From an uncultured Lachnospiraceae bacterium (lineage in GTDB: Bacteria; Bacillota; Clostridia; Lachnospirales; Lachnospiraceae), in the NCBI GenBank assembly GCA_900551115.1, contig URUY01000019.1, forward strand, positions 5,836 to 69,835: a stretch of DNA of 64,000 nt, given 5' to 3'. Made by a program: the position numbers and the translations under genes. Of this stretch, positions 50,113 through 58,491 are shown piece after piece; positions within the stretch are counted from its first letter, which is position 1, and each line of letters opens with the position of its first letter. The notes beneath the pieces are model-generated. The model was not told the origin of the DNA. It did no database searches and worked only from the letters and a program-made list of their open reading frames with translations.

Positions 50113-50592
50113 CTATAAATATCTCAATGTAAAATGAGCTTCCCCAAATCTGTCAATATCCATCAGCACATAAGAGGGCTTACGCCCGTCCTGCCGCGGA
50201 TAGGATATACTTCCCGGATTTATCAGTGTGATATCATCCTCCATATCAATCAACGGCCTGTGTGTATGTCCGAAAAACACAATATCCACTCCCCGCACCC
50301 TGGCCTCCTGTCTGATATGCTCTGTTCCCATAGAAACATAGTAATTGTGTCCGTGTGTTATCCATATGCGGTATCCGGCAATTTCTATTTCCCTCTCTGT
50401 CGGAAGCTCGGAAAAGAAATCATTGTTGCCTGCCACCATTTCCACCCGACAGCCTGCCCCTGCTGAAATTGCATATTCACTTCCTTCTATATCTCCGCAA
50501 TGAATCACCAGATCCACCGGTGCCGTCAGCTCCAGCACGCGGAAAAAATTGTCATTTCTTTTATGTGTGTCACTTACAATCAGTACCTTCAT
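50113..50592 (-). CDS. YfcE/MJ0936-family metallophosphoesterase
   Basis: A 159-aa calcineurin-like phosphodiesterase. Metal-site motifs: LIVSDTHKRNDN, VIHCGDIEGSE, VAGNNDFFSELP, WITHGHNYYV and FFGHTHRPLI, all present. Family members hydrolyse phosphodiesters in vitro; the natural substrate is unknown. It lies 7 bp after rdgB, as in many Firmicutes, and 33 bp before the chemoreceptor start. Confidence 0.94.
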   Translation of the reverse strand: MKVLIVSDTHKRNDNFFRVLELTAPVDLVIHCGDIEGSEYAISAGAGCRVEMVAGNNDFFSELPTEREIEIAGYRIWITHGHNYYVSMGTEHIRQEARVRGVDIVFFGHTHRPLIDMEDDITLINPGSISYPRQDGRKPSYVLMDIDRFGEAHFTLRYL

Positions 50593-50599
50593 CCTCTGC

Positions 50600-51208
50600 T
50601 CACCGCTGCATTACTTTTCTTAATTCTTTTTCCATCAGCCTAAGCGCCTGCCCCCTGTGGCTTACTGCATTTTTTTCTTCCTCACTAAGCTCTGCCGTTG
50701 ATTTTGAAAACTCCGGCACATAAAAAATAGGGTCATAGCCAAAACCGCCTTTTCCCCTTTCTTCATAACCGATTCTGCCTTCAATCGTCCCTCTCGCAGT
50801 CAGCTCCCTGCCATCCGGCAGCACGGCTGCTATGGCACAGACAAACCTGGCTGTCCTCTTTTCATCCGGCACACCGTTAAGCCGCTCTATGAGATTTTTG
50901 TTTTTCATCCTGTATGAAGTCTGCTCTCCCAAATACCGGGCGGAATAAATACCGGGCTCCTTGTTAAGATAATCTATCTCCAGTCCGGAATCATCTGCCA
51001 TTACAATATCGTTTTCGCCGGCACAGGCCGCAACCGCCCTTGCCTTAATCATGGCATTTTCTTCGTAGGTCGTCCCGTTTTCTTCAATATCAATTTCTAT
51101 TCCCGCATCACGCATGGAAACCACTTCCATACCAAGGTCTGCCAATATTTCTGTTATTTCTCTGATTTTCCCTTTGTTTCCTGTTGCAAAAATAATTCTG
51201 TTCTTCAT
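50600..51208 (-). CDS. rdgB: XTP/dITP diphosphatase (RdgB/HAM1)
   Basis: A 202-aa house-cleaning pyrophosphatase that removes ITP, dITP and XTP. Motifs: IIFATGNKGKIREI at the N-terminus, VMADDSGLEIDYLNKEPGIY near 69, GKGGFGYDPIFYVPEF near 147 and SHRGQALRLMEKEL at the end. Complete. It lies between the amidase homologue and the YfcE-like gene, with intergenic gaps of 20 and 7 bp. Confidence 0.97.
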   Translation of the reverse strand: MKNRIIFATGNKGKIREITEILADLGMEVVSMRDAGIEIDIEENGTTYEENAMIKARAVAACAGENDIVMADDSGLEIDYLNKEPGIYSARYLGEQTSYRMKNKNLIERLNGVPDEKRTARFVCAIAAVLPDGRELTARGTIEGRIGYEERGKGGFGYDPIFYVPEFSKSTAELSEEEKNAVSHRGQALRLMEKELRKVMQR

Positions 51209-51228
51209 ATGTCACCCCTCTCGCTCCC

Positions 51229-52278
51229 CTATTTAAACGCCTCTAAAACAGCCTGATACAAGCCCTCGGCAATCCTGTCTCTATACTCCTTTGTCTGTAA
51301 CAGGCCGGCTTCCTTTTCATTGCTGACATAGCCCACCTGTATTGCCGTCACCGGCACTTTTGCATCCTGTATGATTATATCAGAATCTTTGGCTGCATAC
51401 AATCCATTTCCTCTGCCGCTGATGCCTGTAACCACATATCTTTCCACAAGGTCTGCCAGCTCTATGCTGCCGAAATCCGGCAGAAAATAACTTTCATTAT
51501 ACAAAGCCTCCGTACCGTATACTGACGTATCCTCACTGCTGTTCAGCCGTATGCTGATAAACATATCTGCCCCCACTGCATTTGCCAGTCCCACCCTGCT
51601 CTCTGCTGAAGGGTTTGTATCCTCCGTTCTGGTATAGTAAACCTTAATATCGGTCCCTTCCAAAAGCAGCTTCAGCCGTTTTACAAGGTCTAACGTCACA
51701 TCCTTTTCCACCAGACCATTCCCCTGATATCCGGTCTCTTCTCCGCCTCCTCCGGCATCGATTACCAGGATTTTATCATATACCTCTCCGGGCGGTACAA
51801 ATTCTATATACAGATGATTTTCTTCCATGGTACTTTTATATTCATACACATCCGTCAGACAAAATTTCAGTAAAACCGTATCCTTTGCATATTCAAAGCT
51901 GCCCGCCTCAATACAGGAAATATCTCCGGACACTGCTTCCCCTGCATAATAATCAGGGGAACTTCCCTTAATATATATCCACATCTGCCGTTCCATGTAA
52001 TGATTCTCCATGGTTACGTTTTCCGCCTTTATGCCTTCCTCTAACGGAATACACAGATAGTCTGCCTCCTCATCTCCCGGCCTGAAACGCAGCTTGCCTG
52101 CTTCCCCGGTTCCGTTTGGACTGTTTACCGAAAAATCCCCTTCTTCCGCCACCTGGTCCTGCGCAACATTTGCAATGGTTATTGCCTTATTATCCGCAAA
52201 GACAAGCATTCCTCCCATGGACGCCGCACAGAAAAACAACGTATAAATCAATGTCCGTACTCTTAAACCTGTATGCAT
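51229..52278 (-). CDS. Amidase_3-family homologue with lost zinc ligands (probable pseudoenzyme)
   Basis: A 349-aa exported protein: signal peptide (TLIYTLFFCAASMGGMLVFA), an AMIN-like beta domain, then an N-acetylmuramoyl-L-alanine amidase fold. Alignment to the family is clear, but key residues differ. DPGHGG is DAGGGG (zinc His lost), the Glu in LVEKD is kept, ISIHANS is ISIRLNS (zinc His to Arg), and the catalytic Glu in VLVEVGF is Gln (TAIQVGYVSN). Two of three zinc ligands and the catalytic base are therefore missing. It may bind peptidoglycan or regulate a true amidase. The ATG at 52278 lies 5 nt after AAAGG; an ATG six codons upstream has no good site. Confidence 0.88.
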   Translation of the reverse strand: MHTGLRVRTLIYTLFFCAASMGGMLVFADNKAITIANVAQDQVAEEGDFSVNSPNGTGEAGKLRFRPGDEEADYLCIPLEEGIKAENVTMENHYMERQMWIYIKGSSPDYYAGEAVSGDISCIEAGSFEYAKDTVLLKFCLTDVYEYKSTMEENHLYIEFVPPGEVYDKILVIDAGGGGEETGYQGNGLVEKDVTLDLVKRLKLLLEGTDIKVYYTRTEDTNPSAESRVGLANAVGADMFISIRLNSSEDTSVYGTEALYNESYFLPDFGSIELADLVERYVVTGISGRGNGLYAAKDSDIIIQDAKVPVTAIQVGYVSNEKEAGLLQTKEYRDRIAEGLYQAVLEAFK

Positions 52279-52307
52279 ATTCACCTTTCTGCTCATGCAA
52301 ACCGCAG

Positions 52308-53459
52308 TTAATTCCGTTTTTCTCCCCGCGGCTTCGGTCCCATGAACTGATAGTAATAAGTTTTCATCATGCCGTTATACAGCTTGCGGTTTTTATCGGC
52401 CTTGCGTCCGATGTCTTTTTCAGCCTGTTCATAAGCGGTTATCAGGTACATGCTCCATGCATCCAATGCCGCAAACCGCTCTCCTATCGTCCGATAAAGC
52501 GCCGGCAGCGCTGCCTTTTCTTCCAGTCTCTCACCGTAAGGCGGATTGGTAATGATAAAGCCGTATTTTTTAGCATGACTGAGTGCCTCCACTCCACGCC
52601 TCTGAAAATGTATCAATCCGTCCACACCGGCCAGCTTTGCATTTTCTCTTGAAATGCCAATCATCTTATCGTCAATATCATACCCCTGTATATCCGTATC
52701 AATATGTAAGTCTACAAGGTCCGCCGCCTCATCAAGCGCTTCATACCATATTTTTTTTCCAACTACATTTTCCCATTTCATGGCCGTAAATTCCCGTTTC
52801 ATACCCGGCGCCATATTGGCAGCCATCATAGCAGCCTCAATAGGAATCGTACCGCTGCCGCAAAAAGGATCTACCAAAATCCTGTCTTTGTTCCAGGGGG
52901 TCAGCATAATCAGGGACGCCGCCAGATTCTCTGCAATAGGCGCCTTTGCCACAAGCCTGCGGTAGCCTCTTTTATGAAGCGACTCTCCTGTGCTGTCCAG
53001 TCCTACGGTCACCTCATCCTTAAGGAGAAAAGCTCTTACGGGATAACTTTCCCCGTTTTCCGCAAACCAGCCTGTATGATAGATACCTTTTAATCTGTCT
53101 ACCATAGCCTTCTTCATAATTGACTGAATATCCGATGGGCTGAACAGCTTGCTCTTTACGCTTCCCGCTTTGGCTACCCAGAATTTCCCGTCTGCAGGAA
53201 TATATTCTTCCCAGGGAAGTGCCTTCGTACCCTGAAACAGCTCCTCAAAGGTTTCTGCATGAAAGCTTCCTATCTTAATCAGTATTCTCTCCGCTGTCCG
53301 TAAAAATATATTGGCTCTGCAAAGTGCTTCCTCATCACCAAAAAAAGTAACTCTGCCATCCGTCACTTCCGTTACATCATATCCTAACTCTATAATTTCT
53401 TTTTTTAAAACCGCCTCCATTCCAAAATGGCAGGGCGCTATCAATTCAAATCTTTTCAT
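52308..53459 (-). CDS. THUMP-domain class I SAM RNA methyltransferase (RlmL/YpsC type)
   Basis: A 383-aa 23S rRNA guanine-N2-methyltransferase-like protein. An N-terminal THUMP domain (about 1-150: FELIAPCHFGMEAVLKKEI, VTFFGDEEALCRANIFLRTA) binds RNA. The methyltransferase domain has VDPFCGSGTIPIEAAMMAAN near 195, GYDIDDKMIGISRENAKLAG and the catalytic FIITNPPYGERL near 285. Length matches the single-domain form found in Firmicutes. It is the first gene of a five-gene operon with the amidase homologue 29 bp downstream. Confidence 0.94.
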   Translation of the reverse strand: MKRFELIAPCHFGMEAVLKKEIIELGYDVTEVTDGRVTFFGDEEALCRANIFLRTAERILIKIGSFHAETFEELFQGTKALPWEEYIPADGKFWVAKAGSVKSKLFSPSDIQSIMKKAMVDRLKGIYHTGWFAENGESYPVRAFLLKDEVTVGLDSTGESLHKRGYRRLVAKAPIAENLAASLIMLTPWNKDRILVDPFCGSGTIPIEAAMMAANMAPGMKREFTAMKWENVVGKKIWYEALDEAADLVDLHIDTDIQGYDIDDKMIGISRENAKLAGVDGLIHFQRRGVEALSHAKKYGFIITNPPYGERLEEKAALPALYRTIGERFAALDAWSMYLITAYEQAEKDIGRKADKNRKLYNGMMKTYYYQFMGPKPRGEKRN

Positions 53460-53626
53460 TCTTTGTCTTCCTTTTCTGTTGCTTTTATAAGTATAGCATT
53501 TATCTTTGTTTTCTTACAACTTTTTTTTACGTTTCAACAAAAATGTTTTTACATGAAAAAGCCTGTCTTCTCTCTTTTTAGACAAAGTAAAAGGGACGCC
53601 GAAGCGTCCCCTGCCAATCGTCACAA

Positions 53627-53770
53627 TTAGAAATTATTCTGCTTGTTCTGCTTATTCTGATTGTTGTTCTGGCTGTTGTTCTGACTGTTATTCTGGTTGT
53701 TGTTCTGATTACTGTTTGTACAGTTGTTATTCTTGTTCTGGTTTTCATTATTCTGATTGTTGTTAGACAT
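53627..53770 (-). CDS. Asn/Gln-rich low-complexity small protein
   Basis: A 47-aa peptide made almost entirely of Asn, Gln, Ser and Lys (SNNNQNNENQNKNNNCTNSN, ending KQNKQNNF) with one Cys. The ATG at 53770 has AGGAGG 8 nt upstream, which argues it is really translated. The DNA is an AAC/AAT/CAG-type repeat that can slip in triplets. There is no signal peptide. I do not recognise a family; such composition occurs in minor spore and coat proteins and in prion-like segments, but no function is claimed. Confidence 0.7.
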   Translation of the reverse strand: MSNNNQNNENQNKNNNCTNSNQNNNQNNSQNNSQNNNQNKQNKQNNF

Positions 53771-53869
53771 ATGAAACTCCTCCTGTTGATTTTTAGTTAC
53801 ACAGGTATTATGTCTGAAACGCACAGAAAATATTCCCGCTTTTTGTAGGACTTTTTTACTATTTTTGTA

Positions 53870-53898
53870 TTGCATTTAGTACTAAAGTATTATATAAT
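53870..53898 (+). promoter_or_regulatory. promoter of the candidate small RNA
   Basis: TTGCAT (53870-53875), 17-nt spacer, TATAAT (53893-53898); predicted start near 53905. Confidence 0.7.
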
Positions 53899-53904
53899 AA
53901 ACAC

Positions 53905-54013
53905 AGCGAAGGGAGATCACCCTTCATCAGTTTTCCTTCGCAACCCTTATATATTAATAATTTATACTCCCCTCAATGAGTCGTCAGTTCCCCCTGACGG
54001 CTCATTATCTTTT
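53905..54013 (+). ncRNA. candidate 109-nt small RNA with C-rich loops
   Basis: A plus-strand promoter and a plus-strand intrinsic terminator (12-bp stem 53976-53987/53994-54005, then TTATCTTTT) bracket 109 nt in which I see no translatable gene. The 5' part can form GAAGGG/CCCTTC (53908-53913/53920-53925) or, exclusively, GCGAAGG/CCTTCGC (53906-53912/53935-53941). A single-stranded ACTCCCCTCA and the terminator loop TTCCCC are C-rich, like the anti-Shine-Dalgarno seeds of many Firmicutes small RNAs. Both neighbouring genes are on the minus strand. Function is inference. Confidence 0.55.
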
Positions 54014-54025
54014 CTCAGGCGGTTC

Positions 54026-54496
54026 TTACGAACGCCGGGCAAGCTTTATCACAAGCCCGATTAAAAGAACGGGCAGCAGGATAGGCGCCAAAAGCGAAAG
54101 GACGGAAAATACCGCAGATAAAATCAGAATAACTACAAATACTACCACAAACACAATCAGCCAGCCCGGCACATGTGCCGTTCTGCCTCTGTAATCCTGC
54201 TCTGTTGTATAACCGGCATAGTCCTGTCTGTTTGTATAGCGGCCTTCGGTTTCGGCATTTCTATAGTCGCTCTCCTGTGACCAGCCTGCCCCCGCATGCT
54301 TACTGGCTTCCGCAATACTTCTTGCCAAAAGCCTGGGATCTCCCAAGGACTGAACGACTTCCTCTTCACTTTTTCCCATACGCATCTGTGTATTGATATA
54401 ATCTTCATAATAGTTCACGTTTTCCGCCGCTTCAGAGGCACTCACCCTGCTTGCAAGCGCTGCACTTAAACCATCCAGAAATTCCCGCTTATTCAT
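54026..54496 (-). CDS. HAAS/DUF1700-type membrane protein
   Basis: A 156-aa protein with an N-terminal HAAS-like domain (MNKREFLDGLSAALASRVSA, VNYYEDYINTQMRMGKSEEE, VVQSLGDPRLLARSIAEA), a Gly/Tyr/Gln-rich linker of about 40 residues, and two C-terminal membrane segments (PGWLIVFVVVFVVILILSAV and LAPILLPVLLIGLVIKLA). HAAS-type domains usually occur with a PadR-family regulator; none is adjacent. The start at 54496 has only a weak GGTGG upstream; no better site exists in the longer frame. Role unknown, possibly envelope-stress signalling. Confidence 0.82.
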   Translation of the reverse strand: MNKREFLDGLSAALASRVSASEAAENVNYYEDYINTQMRMGKSEEEVVQSLGDPRLLARSIAEASKHAGAGWSQESDYRNAETEGRYTNRQDYAGYTTEQDYRGRTAHVPGWLIVFVVVFVVILILSAVFSVLSLLAPILLPVLLIGLVIKLARRS

Positions 54497-54607
54497 AACA
54501 CAATATACCACCCGGCCATCTCCGGTCCTTCCTTCTGCTTTTACAAAACCCAATTTGTTTTATAGGAAAACCCTTCACGCTTTAGTTAAAGGCTTTCCTA
54601 TGAATTG

Positions 54608-54649
54608 AAAAAGGGCACGTTATAATGTTTGATTCATTATAACATGCCC
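54608..54649 (-). terminator. terminator of the Cache chemoreceptor / sugar operon
   Basis: Minus strand GGGCATGTTATAATG pairs with CATTATAACGTGCCC (54649-54613, one mismatch) around a 7-nt loop and is followed by TTTTT. It ends the lacI-transporter-chemoreceptor transcript 55 bp after the last stop codon. Confidence 0.88.
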
Positions 54650-54703
54650 ATGTCCCTGCGTAAATAAAACCAAAGGAAAGGTATTATTAACTTTTTATAA
54701 AAA

Positions 54704-56479
54704 CTACAATTTGAAAATATCCAATCCGCTGTTTAAGTTGCCGGAAATATCTTCAAGCTGCTTTGCGGTTTCACCCAAATTCTTCATTCTCTCATCCATA
54801 GCGCCTACGGTATCAATCATAACCTCTGTGCTGGTCACAAATTTTTCCGCAATATCGGACAGGCTCTTTACACGGTCCAGGATAACCTCTTTTGCCTTAT
54901 CCAGCTCTTCCATACGGCAATTGATATTTTTTACGCTTACCATAGAAGATTCTACGCCCTTTGCTACGGAATTGAAATTATTCATGGATTCCGTCAGCTT
55001 ACTGTTCTGGCTGTCCATCCTGCTCTGTACTTCTACCATGATGGCAACCATTTTTTCAGACTCTTCCTTTAATCCGGAAATTGTCCTTTCTACGCTTTCC
55101 GCATTAGCTGCAGACTGGGTAGCCAGCTTGCTTATCTGCTCTGCGATAACGGCAAAGCCTCTGCCTGCGCTGCCGGCATGCGCCGCCTCAATGCTGGCAT
55201 TTACGGATAACAGGTCTGTCTCGTCTGCAATCTCATGAATAATATCAATAGTCTGCTGAATGGACTGTACCGATGCATTGGTTCTGTCTACCTGCGTTGC
55301 GATTTTGCCGACTGTCTGTGTCATTTCCGTATTGGAAGCATTCAAATCCCGCATAAGCAACGTAGATTTTTTCTCTGCCTCAGACATAACGCTGACCGTC
55401 TCATACATGGACTCCATTTCTTTGGAGATAAATTCTATCTGGGTACTGATATTGTAAATACTATCTACGGATTCCGTTGTCTTTCCTGCCTGTGTGGATG
55501 CGTCCTGCGCAATAAGCTCCATGCCATCATACAGCTGCACTACATCACTGCACATGTTCTCGGACATCGTTGTCAGCACACCTGCCGAATTTGTCAGCAT
55601 ATCCGCCGAAGCCTTCATATTTGTAACGATACGCCGCAGTTCTTCACGCAGATACAGGGAAATATTGTAAATATCACCGATTTCATCCCTGTTCTTTACT
55701 GCTTTTTCCTTCTTTGCCTCTACAAGGTCACCCTCGGATACCTTTTCCAGGAATTTCTTGGTTCTGCGCATATTGCCGGACAGATACTTCGCAAACAGAA
55801 ATACCACAACAAGGAAAACTACCATGATAGCAAATGTAGGTACCAGAATTTTCTGCATTTCCTTGTTCACCTGACTGCTGACCTCAGTAGACGGCCTTCC
55901 GGCAAAAATCGCACCTACCACTGAGCCATCCGCATTTTTCAGAGGACGGAAATAACCAAAATACTGCACCTTTTGGAATTCATAGGCCGGTTCAAATATT
56001 ACCTCTCCTGCCGTTATTCTGTCATAAAGCTCCGGCTCCAATTTCAAGCCGACTGCCCTGGCACCTGTTACCATCCTAAGAGAAGTCATAACAATCCTGT
56101 TTCCAAAATAGAAGGTAGTGTCAACTCCTGCATTCTCCTTAAGTGCGTCTAAAAGTGACGTGTCACCGGACAAACGTGTTTCTCCTTTATAAAGGGTACC
56201 ACCCTGATCCTGATAATAGTCGCCCTGATAAAGGCTTGCATAGGTAGTTTCAAGAGAGACTGCAGCCATCTGCAGCCCCTCCTGAATCTCAGCATTCAAA
56301 TTATCCCGTAATATTACAGAACTGATTGTTGCTACAATAAAACCAATCAGGCACAATGGCACGCAAAACAAAACAACAAGCTTTTTTGAAAAAGAAAAGT
56401 TCAGCTTTCTCTTTACCTTTTTCTTTGTTTTCACCTTGGATTTGGTATTTTTCCTGATGCTCTTTTCTTTTGTCTTCAT
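54704..56479 (-). CDS. Cache-domain methyl-accepting chemotaxis protein in the sugar operon
   Basis: A 591-aa chemoreceptor. A very basic N-terminus (Lys-rich, about 1-30) precedes membrane segment 1 (LVVLFCVPLCLIGFIVATIS), an extracellular single Cache domain (about 55-195, with TFYFGNRIVMTSLRMVTGAR and YFGYFRPLKNADGSVVGAIF), membrane segment 2 (PTFAIMVVFLVVVFLFAKYL), HAMP, and the signalling domain with tip SVNASIEAAHAGSAGRGFAV near 435. It starts 6 nt after GGAGG and only 41 bp after the second permease gene, so it is probably the last gene of the transporter operon. It likely senses the same sugar, directly or via the binding protein. Confidence 0.94.
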   Translation of the reverse strand: MKTKEKSIRKNTKSKVKTKKKVKRKLNFSFSKKLVVLFCVPLCLIGFIVATISSVILRDNLNAEIQEGLQMAAVSLETTYASLYQGDYYQDQGGTLYKGETRLSGDTSLLDALKENAGVDTTFYFGNRIVMTSLRMVTGARAVGLKLEPELYDRITAGEVIFEPAYEFQKVQYFGYFRPLKNADGSVVGAIFAGRPSTEVSSQVNKEMQKILVPTFAIMVVFLVVVFLFAKYLSGNMRRTKKFLEKVSEGDLVEAKKEKAVKNRDEIGDIYNISLYLREELRRIVTNMKASADMLTNSAGVLTTMSENMCSDVVQLYDGMELIAQDASTQAGKTTESVDSIYNISTQIEFISKEMESMYETVSVMSEAEKKSTLLMRDLNASNTEMTQTVGKIATQVDRTNASVQSIQQTIDIIHEIADETDLLSVNASIEAAHAGSAGRGFAVIAEQISKLATQSAANAESVERTISGLKEESEKMVAIMVEVQSRMDSQNSKLTESMNNFNSVAKGVESSMVSVKNINCRMEELDKAKEVILDRVKSLSDIAEKFVTSTEVMIDTVGAMDERMKNLGETAKQLEDISGNLNSGLDIFKL

Positions 56480-56520
56480 AGCCATCCTCCACAAAAGGTT
56501 TATTTTATTATATATCTATA

Positions 56521-57387
56521 TTACCCTTTTACACTGCCCATTGCAACCCCTTGCACGATATGTTTCGACAAAATCAGATATACTACGATAACCGGCAGAA
56601 TGGAAAAGGTAATTGTCATATAAACCTTACCCATATCAAACTTCAGCCAGTCAGCCGAACGAAGCTCCGCAATCAGAATGGGAAGCGTCTTTTTCTTATC
56701 ATCATGCAAAACAAGCGCCGGTGTAAAGTAATTGTTCCAGCTGGTTACAAAGGTAAAAATAGCCTGCACGGCAATAGCCGGCTTCATCAGGGGAAGCACA
56801 ATGGAATTGAAGGTTCTGAACTCCCCTGAGCCGTCAATACGGGCTGCTTCCACAAGGGACAGGGGCAGTGCGCTTTCCATATACTGCTTCATATAGAAAA
56901 AGGTTACAGGTGCTGCAATGGTCGGTACTATCAATGGAATAAAGGAATTTTCCAAATCCATACCCCTTACCAGATTGATAAAACCAAGTGCGGTTACCTG
57001 TGTGGGAATCGTCATAACCATCAGTATAAAGGTAAACATAAACTTCTTTATCTTAAAATCATATACATGGATGGCATAGGCTGTCATGGCAGAAAAATAT
57101 GTAGATACCAACGCGCTCACGCCTGCCACAAAAAAGCTGTTTAACAGACCCTGTACGATGGGCTGCGTGCCATGAAGCATATTTAAAAAGTTATCGACTG
57201 CATGACTGCTGGGTATCAGCGTAAAACCCTTTGTCAGCTCTCCGTGGGCTCTGGTAGAATTCACGAACAGAATCGCAAACCAGAACAGACACAGGAAACA
57301 TACCAATACCAAAACTATATAAGCAACCGTTCGTTGAGCCTTTATTCCCCAGCCTTTATTTACTTTATAATTTTCATCATATCTCAT
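56521..57387 (-). CDS. carbohydrate ABC transporter permease (MalG type)
   Basis: A 288-aa inner-membrane permease with six membrane segments and the coupling motif EAARIDGSGEFRTFNSIVLP near 195 (EAA loop that contacts the ATPase). The C-terminus GVAMGSVKG is typical of MalG-type proteins. The ATG at 57387 follows AGGAGG by 8 nt; the GTG three codons upstream overlaps that site. It pairs with the permease gene 12 bp upstream. No ATPase gene is present, so a shared MsmK-type ATPase elsewhere is likely. Confidence 0.96.
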   Translation of the reverse strand: MRYDENYKVNKGWGIKAQRTVAYIVLVLVCFLCLFWFAILFVNSTRAHGELTKGFTLIPSSHAVDNFLNMLHGTQPIVQGLLNSFFVAGVSALVSTYFSAMTAYAIHVYDFKIKKFMFTFILMVMTIPTQVTALGFINLVRGMDLENSFIPLIVPTIAAPVTFFYMKQYMESALPLSLVEAARIDGSGEFRTFNSIVLPLMKPAIAVQAIFTFVTSWNNYFTPALVLHDDKKKTLPILIAELRSADWLKFDMGKVYMTITFSILPVIVVYLILSKHIVQGVAMGSVKG

Positions 57388-57399
57388 TGCCGTCACCTC

Positions 57400-58317
57400 C
57401 TAGTCTTCCTTTTTGTTGGATATGTTATAAACAAGCAAGCTCAGTATGGCGGTAATAATAAACAGGACAACCGATAACGCGCCGCCCATACCAAAGTTTT
57501 TGCTGGTAGTCAGATACTTGTTCAGATACATAATCAGCGTCATGGAAGAACGCATGGGGTTTCCGGTAGCATTTGTCAAAATCTGCGGTACATCAAACAT
57601 CTGCAAGCCGCCGACCAGGGAAGTAATCATTACATAAATGAGGATGGGGCGAAGCAGGGGCAGCGTAATCCTGAAGAACACCTGCGTGGAGGTCGCGCCA
57701 TCCACCTCTGCCGCCTCAAACAAAGAGGTATCAATACCCATCATACCTGCCATCAGCAGAATGGTGGTATTGCCAAACCACATCAGAAAGTTCATAAATG
57801 CAACAATCGTTCTGGTACTCCAAACATTATTCAAAAATTTGTAAGGCTCCGCCATGCCCATCTGCATCAGCATGGAGTTAATCGGGCCGGTATCAGAAAA
57901 CAGGGTAAAGAACAGCATGGCGAATGCCGATGCCATAATCAGGTTCGGCAGATAGATAACGGTTTTAAAGAACCGCTGTCCCTTTAAACGCAGGCTGGGA
58001 CTGGAAAACCATGCCGCAAGGAGCAGGGACACTACAATCTGGGGAACAAACCCCATAATCCACATGATTAAGGTATTTTGGGTATAGGTCAGAATATCAC
58101 CGTTTGTAAAGATTGTTACAAAGTTCTTTAAACCGATAAAGGTAGGACCCACTTCCTTAAGACCGCTGTTCCCCCAGTAATGTTCAAAGAAGCTGTTGTA
58201 AATCGTATTAAACAAAGGTATCAGCTGGAAAATCAAATATACGGATACAAAAGGAATCAGAAAGATATAGCCCCATTTGTTATATCTTACTACCTTGCTT
58301 CGCTTTGCTTTCTTCAT
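57400..58317 (-). CDS. carbohydrate ABC transporter permease (MalF type)
   Basis: A 305-aa permease with six membrane segments; it opens with a basic cytoplasmic stretch and YIFLIPFVSVYLIFQLIPLF. The EAA loop EAAEVDGATSTQVFFRITLP is near residue 205. The ATG at 58317 is 9 nt after GGAGG; another ATG three codons upstream is too close. It follows the binding-protein gene by 174 bp, with a strong terminator hairpin in that gap that would lower permease expression relative to the binding protein. Confidence 0.96.
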   Translation of the reverse strand: MKKAKRSKVVRYNKWGYIFLIPFVSVYLIFQLIPLFNTIYNSFFEHYWGNSGLKEVGPTFIGLKNFVTIFTNGDILTYTQNTLIMWIMGFVPQIVVSLLLAAWFSSPSLRLKGQRFFKTVIYLPNLIMASAFAMLFFTLFSDTGPINSMLMQMGMAEPYKFLNNVWSTRTIVAFMNFLMWFGNTTILLMAGMMGIDTSLFEAAEVDGATSTQVFFRITLPLLRPILIYVMITSLVGGLQMFDVPQILTNATGNPMRSSMTLIMYLNKYLTTSKNFGMGGALSVVLFIITAILSLLVYNISNKKED

Positions 58318-58424
58318 AAAATACATCCTCCGTTCTCTGCGCTTTTATTACAGAGCTCGCAGCAGTTCTCTATTGCAGTCACAGTAAAGAGCTGCTGCCG
58401 GCTCTGCCCTGTCAGAAATTTTCA

Positions 58425-58464
58425 AAAAAAATCCATGCCTGCCTGATTGGTCAGACAGGCATGG
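58425..58464 (-). terminator. partial terminator between binding-protein and permease genes
   Basis: Minus strand CCATGCCTGTCTGA/TCAGGCAGGCATGG (58464-58433, nearly perfect, loop CCAA) followed by ATTTTTTTT. Such hairpins in sugar ABC operons reduce transcription of the permeases. Confidence 0.9.
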
Positions 58465-58491
58465 TTCATATTAACCAAGTTAATATTAAAA

